DNA from: JBCCRH01 sp039208045 | GTDB lineage: Bacteria > Bacteroidota > Bacteroidia > Chitinophagales > Saprospiraceae | Direction of reading: 5' to 3' | Assembly: GCA_039208045.1 (NCBI GenBank) | Contig: JBCCRH010000033.1 | Coordinates: 1-23,897, forward strand | Length of the DNA stretch: 23,897 bases | Part shown: in pieces, positions 19,995 to 23,897 of the stretch | Position numbering within the stretch: the stretch's first letter is position 1 | Layout: every line of letters begins with the position of its first letter | Program-made: the position numbers and the translations under genes | The notes under the pieces: model-generated | What the model was told of the DNA's origin: nothing | Seen by the model: the letters and a program-made list of their open reading frames with translations, nothing else | The model's database searches: none

Positions 19995-21398
19995 ATGGCT
20001 ATCAACTTTTATATCAATCTAGCTTATTTGATTGGCGCAATAGCCTTTGTTTGGGGCTTACGACTACTCAGTTCTCCCGATTCAGCGCGCCGTGGCAATA
20101 CGCTAGCGGGTGCAGGTATGGGCATTGCGATTATTGCAACTATGCTGTTACCACTTGAAAATGCCTCCAATAACTACGGTTGGATCGTTGGTGGCATGCT
20201 CATTGGTGGAATTATCGGCTTGGTCACCTCCAAACGCATCAAGATGACCGCCATGCCACAAATGGTCTCTATTTTTAATGGCTTGGGTGGTGCGTGTGCC
20301 GTGGTACTTGCCATGGCAGAGCTGGGCTATTTCTACGCAGGCGAGCGCGCTATGGGCACAGGCGAGTTAACTATCGTTATGTTGGCGCTATTGATTGGTG
20401 CCGTTTCGTTCACAGGTAGTATGCTGGCTTTCGCCAAATTGGAGGGACTAATTTGGGATAATACTTTGCAGATTCCCTATCACAATGTACTTAATATGGT
20501 ACTCTTGGTGGGCACGCTAGGACTTATGGTCTATTTGATTGCTTCCGCAAATGAAGCGAGTATGGTGCTAGCCATTATTTTTATGGTGGTGGCACTGGTG
20601 TACGGTGCGTCCTTTGTGATACCTATCGGTGGAGCAGACATGCCGGTGGTGATCTCCCTGCTCAACTCCTTTACTGGACTTTCCGCAGCAGCGGCAGGTT
20701 TGATTTATAATAACCAGATCATGCTGGTTGGTGGTATCTTGGTAGGTGCCTCAGGCACCATCCTTACGGTGCTGATGTGTGAGGCTATGAACCGCTCCTT
20801 GCTCAATGTCCTCATCGGAGGCTTTGGCGGTGGGGCCAGCAGTTCCAAAGGTGCTGATGGCGATCAGGTCGCCAAAACAACTAATCCAAGTGATGCAGCT
20901 ATCCAACTCTACTATTCTCAGTCCGTCATGTTTGTGCCTGGCTACGGACTAGCCGTAGCCCAAGCCCAAAAAGCCGTCAAAGAAATTGACGACTTGCTCG
21001 AATCCAATGGCGTCGATGTAAAATACGCCATTCACCCCGTAGCCGGGCGCATGCCTGGCCACATGAACGTACTCTTAGCAGAAGCGGACGTCCCCTACCC
21101 CAAACTACTAGACCTAGATGATGCTAATTCTGCACTACCTAATACTGATCTAGTAGTCATCGTTGGTGCCAATGACGTAGTCAACCCAGCCGCCGAAGAT
21201 GATCCTGGTAGCCCGATTTACGGCATGCCTGTCTTGAAAGTATGGGATGCCAAAAATATCATCGTACTCAAGCGCAGTATGCGCCCTGGCTATGCAGGTA
21301 TTCAGAACCAACTCTTTTTCCACGAAAAGAATAAAATGCTTTTTGGTGATGCGAAGGCTTCGTTGACGACACTTGTTTCGGAGATTAAGGGCTTGTAA
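19995..21398 (+). CDS. pntB: NAD(P) transhydrogenase subunit beta (dII membrane part and NADP-binding dIII)
   Basis: 467 residues, ATG 19995 directly after the pntAB stop. About nine membrane helices (1-270) are followed by the NADP(H)-binding dIII domain: VMFVPGYGLAVAQAQ, GRMPGHMNVLLAEADVPY, VVIVGANDVVNPAA and SPIYGMPVLKVW. It completes the proton channel and delivers NADPH. The C-terminus KGL is normal for the family. There is no clear terminator after the stop; a decayed methyltransferase sequence begins about 8 bases later. Confidence 0.96.
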   Translation: MAINFYINLAYLIGAIAFVWGLRLLSSPDSARRGNTLAGAGMGIAIIATMLLPLENASNNYGWIVGGMLIGGIIGLVTSKRIKMTAMPQMVSIFNGLGGACAVVLAMAELGYFYAGERAMGTGELTIVMLALLIGAVSFTGSMLAFAKLEGLIWDNTLQIPYHNVLNMVLLVGTLGLMVYLIASANEASMVLAIIFMVVALVYGASFVIPIGGADMPVVISLLNSFTGLSAAAAGLIYNNQIMLVGGILVGASGTILTVLMCEAMNRSLLNVLIGGFGGGASSSKGADGDQVAKTTNPSDAAIQLYYSQSVMFVPGYGLAVAQAQKAVKEIDDLLESNGVDVKYAIHPVAGRMPGHMNVLLAEADVPYPKLLDLDDANSALPNTDLVVIVGANDVVNPAAEDDPGSPIYGMPVLKVWDAKNIIVLKRSMRPGYAGIQNQLFFHEKNKMLFGDAKASLTTLVSEIKGL

Positions 21399-21405
21399 TT
21401 CAAAC

Positions 21406-21630
21406 ACCAGTATAGCTGATTTGCAGTTCTATCAGCCTTGGCTACCCAAAAATAAAGCTGCCCAAATACTGTAGCTGTGCTACGGTACGGGTAGGCTTAC
21501 GATTCCCATCGCCAAGGAAGACTATAAGATTATAGGGGTCGATTACACGGCTTCCACGCTGGAATAGGTGAAGCTGAAAGCAACGGAAGCGAGCGTAACT
21601 ATTGGGTTTGTCGATGATTTGGTTGCAGGA
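21406..21630 (+). pseudogene. Remnant of a class I SAM-dependent methyltransferase
   Basis: Reading the frame through 21406 gives DLQFYQPWLPKNKAAQIL, stop, LCYGTGRLTIPIAKEDYK, then IIGVDYTASTLE, stop, VKLKATEAS. This matches motif I of class I methyltransferases (usually LELCCGTGR-x-T-x-P-x-A) and the acidic strand-2 end (GVDYT-x-S-x-LE-x-x-K). Two in-frame TAG codons (21472-21474, where Glu is expected, and 21565-21567, where Gln is likely) interrupt it. There is no start, and the C-terminal half is missing before the next gene. The match fades after about 21630. It is a truncated, dead gene at the border between the pnt operon and the AT-rich two-gene island. Confidence 0.75.
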
Positions 21631-21688
21631 CTTTCAAATGATTTTTTGCTTATATTTATAAATTGAAATTTGAAATCTGCAACAAGCG

Positions 21689-23104
21689 ATGATAACATAT
21701 ATAAAGATCGATGGATTCAAATCATTTCGAAACTTCGAAATGACATTCACGCCTTTTACAGTCATAGCTGGCGCAAATGCGTCGGGAAAAAGTAATTTAT
21801 TTGATGCCTTAAAGCTATTATCAGACCTATCGCATAGTGATTTAAAAAATGCCTTCACTAATCAAAGAGGAGAAGCTATTGAGCTTTTCACCCAATATGG
21901 AAATAATAATTACGTAAGCGAAATGTCGTTTATTGTTGAGTTACTAGTAGACAAGAACATTAAAGATAGCTGGGGAGGAAAAACGAAGTTAAAGTATACC
22001 AGATTAAGATATAGACTTAAAATTGCAAGGAAGATAAATACCGAGGGTATTGATGAACTCTTCATCCAAGAAGAACATCTTGAACCAATTCGACACCAAA
22101 AAGATACATGGGTATATGAAAATATATCAAAGCAAAATCTTGAGTTTTGGCGTCCAAAAGTTAAAACAGGAAAAAGAGGAAAACCATACATATATACAGA
22201 ACTACGTAATAATATTCCAACTATTAAGCTCCCACAAGATGGTAGACCAGGAGGGAAAGAAACTCCAGCTAATGCAGTAATTAGAACTGTACTTAGTGGA
22301 ATAGACGATATAAATTTCCCTCATGCTTTTGCGGCGAGAGAGGAAATGAAAAACTGGAAATTTCTACAATTAAATCCTGATGATTTAAGAGAGCCTACTA
22401 AGAAACAGATCGGGATGTCAGATATAATTACACAAACAGGAGAAAATCTAGCTGCCGCTTTATTCCGAATACAATCCAAGGACAGATTTCAATTAAAAGA
22501 AATCTCTAGAAAACTAAATAATTTATTACCAAATCTAATCGAAGTAAATGTTTATGATGATAAAGCAAACAACCAGTACATTATAAAACTTACTAGTGAA
22601 GATGGAAAAGAGTTTTCATCAAGGGTTCTTTCTGAAGGAACTCTCAGATTATTGACACTATGCATTTTTCTCTTTGATGATATGCACAAAAGTCTTTTAT
22701 GCTACGAGGAACCAGAAAATGGAATACATCCATTTAGGATTAATTTTCTAACAAAGTTACTATACGATTTAAGTGTCAATTTTAATGATACATCTATGCC
22801 ATTGAGACAAATATTAGTGAATACACACTCTCCCGTTTTAGTTGGTGAAATTATTAATTGGAGTAAAGATAAAAGAGTTAGCATTTGGTATTCCCAGTTA
22901 AACTCTTTAGTCACGGATATAGAAGAAAAAAGAACAAAAATGAATATTACAAAAATACTGCCCGTTGTAAAAAAGACTAAGGATCAGCTTGAAATGAGTT
23001 TTCCTAAACTTAATCTCAATGAATCTGAAATTAAGTTAACTCTTTCACAAGTAAAAAGATACCTCGAAACCACAGATATAGAACAAAGTATAAACGTTTT
23101 ATGA
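21689..23104 (+). CDS. OLD/AAA_21-type (RecF/SMC-like) ATPase of a putative defence pair
   Basis: 471 residues, ATG 21689. The ABC/SMC-type ATPase head has Walker A GANASGKSN (28-36), signature-like LSEGTLRLL (314-322), Walker B LLCYEEPENGIHP (336-348; Glu340/341) and a switch His380 (VNTHSPVL). A long insert (about 60-310) lies between the two halves, with WKFLQLNPDDLREP, a segment I associate with this predicted-ATPase family. There is no TOPRIM domain after the ATPase, unlike classical OLD nucleases; the TOPRIM-like function is in the next gene. Low G+C compared with pntB. The overlap of stop and next start (ATGA, 23101-23104) points to translational coupling. In PARIS-like and OLD-like systems such ATPases sense phage activity and control a nuclease effector; here that is inference. 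Confidence 0.88.
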   Translation: MITYIKIDGFKSFRNFEMTFTPFTVIAGANASGKSNLFDALKLLSDLSHSDLKNAFTNQRGEAIELFTQYGNNNYVSEMSFIVELLVDKNIKDSWGGKTKLKYTRLRYRLKIARKINTEGIDELFIQEEHLEPIRHQKDTWVYENISKQNLEFWRPKVKTGKRGKPYIYTELRNNIPTIKLPQDGRPGGKETPANAVIRTVLSGIDDINFPHAFAAREEMKNWKFLQLNPDDLREPTKKQIGMSDIITQTGENLAAALFRIQSKDRFQLKEISRKLNNLLPNLIEVNVYDDKANNQYIIKLTSEDGKEFSSRVLSEGTLRLLTLCIFLFDDMHKSLLCYEEPENGIHPFRINFLTKLLYDLSVNFNDTSMPLRQILVNTHSPVLVGEIINWSKDKRVSIWYSQLNSLVTDIEEKRTKMNITKILPVVKKTKDQLEMSFPKLNLNESEIKLTLSQVKRYLETTDIEQSINVL

Positions 23105-23772
23105 CTCGACAACTAATAATTGGATTGATTGGCGAGGGAAAAACAGATTATAGATTTCTTAACAGCATTATAAGAAGAACATATGAGGAGCTGGCTTTTG
23201 ATTGTGTAGGAGATGTAGAGATATTATCTGTTCAAAATATCAAGATTGACTCTGACACCTTCCCTGAGTATGTATTTAATGCAGCAAAAAAAGCCTATCA
23301 GGAGCTAGGAGTTATGATCTTATGCGTTCATACTGACGCTGATGCAAAGAGTGACAATGATATATTCGATCAAAAAATAAATCCTGCTATTGACAAAGTT
23401 TTAAATGAAGGGGGAGAAGAAGTTTGTAGAATTATTGTCCCCATCGTTCCGATTACCATGACAGAATCATGGATGCTTGCAGATGAAGATCTTTTGAAAG
23501 ATGAAATTGGTACAAATCAATCTCTTGCTGTTTTAGGCATCACAAACAAACCAGAGCATATCAGCAATCCAAAAGAAAAATTAAAGGAAGTTATTAGAGC
23601 GGCGTTTGCAAAACATAAGGGAAGAAGAAAACAACTAAACATCGCTGAACTTTATCTTCCAATTGGCCAAAAAGCTAAACTGGAAAAGTTAAGAGCTTTG
23701 ACTTCTTTTAAAAAATTTGAGGAATCTGCTCGCGAAGCATTAATCAAAATGAATTATCTAATCATAGATTGA
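23101..23772 (+). CDS. DUF4276 protein, TOPRIM-like nuclease partner
   Basis: 223 residues, ATG 23101, overlapping the ATPase stop by 4 bases. The N-terminus LIGEGKTDYRFL (Glu12) and the strand ILCVHTDADAKSDN (Asp79, Asp81) are the acidic centre expected for a TOPRIM-like fold. ITMTESWMLADEDLL (about 117-131) is the family's conserved E-x-W-x-LAD segment. DUF4276 genes are, to my knowledge, often found next to AAA-type ATPases. In related two-gene systems (for example AriA/AriB of PARIS, with another TOPRIM family) the nuclease is held by the ATPase and released on infection. Nuclease activity here is inferred, not seen. The C-terminal third is basic (KHKGRRKQ). It could instead be a non-catalytic partner. 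Confidence 0.85.
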   Translation: MTRQLIIGLIGEGKTDYRFLNSIIRRTYEELAFDCVGDVEILSVQNIKIDSDTFPEYVFNAAKKAYQELGVMILCVHTDADAKSDNDIFDQKINPAIDKVLNEGGEEVCRIIVPIVPITMTESWMLADEDLLKDEIGTNQSLAVLGITNKPEHISNPKEKLKEVIRAAFAKHKGRRKQLNIAELYLPIGQKAKLEKLRALTSFKKFEESAREALIKMNYLIID

Positions 23773-23897
23773 AACACCCTGCACCCAACTTAGGCTAAAT
23801 CGTCCATAAGGGATTAAACAAATATTTATCTGCCAATAGCTCTTACCCGTGCTTAGTGTTTGATTGGTATTAAAATTTTAACTTACTTTGCATCTCA
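23773..23897 (+). other. Intergenic stretch at the right edge
   Basis: 125 bases after the DUF4276 stop hold no coding sequence I can support and no clear terminator. The last 40 bases look like a promoter for a gene beyond the window. Confidence 0.5.
23859..23890 (+). promoter_or_regulatory. Likely outward promoter (TTTG-N20-TTACTTTG)
   Basis: TTTG at 23859-23862 and TTACTTTG at 23883-23890, spaced by 20 bases, match the Bacteroidota -33/-7 pattern with one mismatch in the -7 box. It would drive a plus-strand gene starting beyond the window. Confidence 0.5.

Noticed and set aside
1..23897. tRNA or rRNA genes
   Set aside because: No cloverleaf with a GGTTCGAATCC-like T-arm and no rRNA-like segment was recognised on either strand.

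Overview
The window looks like a piece of a chromosome from a Bacteroidota bacterium, most likely a Saprospiria/Lewinella-like member (inference). The reasons are several copies of the Bacteroidota -7 promoter box (TAnnTTTG) just ahead of genes, an apparent lack of Shine-Dalgarno sequences, a secreted tricorn-like protease, a CxxC-less Mrp, and the three-gene form of the proton-translocating transhydrogenase. Most genes are housekeeping or metabolic, with moderate G+C.

Layout. 1-1404: the 3' part of a DnaQ-like exonuclease / GIY-YIG (Cho/UvrC-like) nuclease fusion whose true start lies outside the window. 1554-3131: AAA-like ATPase with a C-terminal PD-(D/E)XK nuclease-like domain. 3112-5306 (minus): mrp, nifU-like, pyrF. 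5436-8172: a RibF-glycosyltransferase fusion followed by an RluA-type pseudouridine synthase. 8319-9170: 2OG-Fe(II) oxygenase. 9171-10003: a REP-associated tyrosine transposase (RAYT) bracketed by palindromes that share a core motif. 10042-11712: ArnT/PMT-like membrane glycosyltransferase. 11757-14942 (minus): tricorn-like S41 protease. 14943-15727: a mostly non-coding stretch with a terminator-like hairpin, a possible small RNA and an orphan ORF. 15728-17715: bifunctional nuclease domain protein plus Xaa-Pro aminopeptidase. 17712-18398 (minus): FtsE-like ABC ATPase. 18574-21398: pntAA-pntAB-pntB. 21406-21630: a wrecked methyltransferase remnant that has no open frame. 21689-23772: an AT-rich two-gene operon of an OLD/AAA_21-type ATPase and a DUF4276 TOPRIM-like protein. 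A likely outward promoter sits at the right edge.

How genes work together. Mrp and the NifU-like protein are a plausible Fe-S carrier/scaffold pair. The three pnt genes encode one membrane complex that makes NADPH from NADH using the proton gradient. The last two genes share a 4-bp ATGA overlap and look like a split ATPase-nuclease defence module, of the general kind seen in PARIS, OLD and Gabija systems. It sits beside a degraded gene and has much lower G+C than the pnt operon, which suggests horizontal acquisition.

The best leads are the ATPase/DUF4276 pair, the RibF-glycosyltransferase fusion with an A10 run at its junction, the RAYT with its own palindromes, and the UvrC-like Fe-S cysteine pattern in the exonuclease/GIY-YIG protein. 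Several obvious start codons are wrong and are corrected below (genes at 1, 5436, 7444, 8319 and 14942). All functional calls rest on motif recognition by eye; no database search was run.
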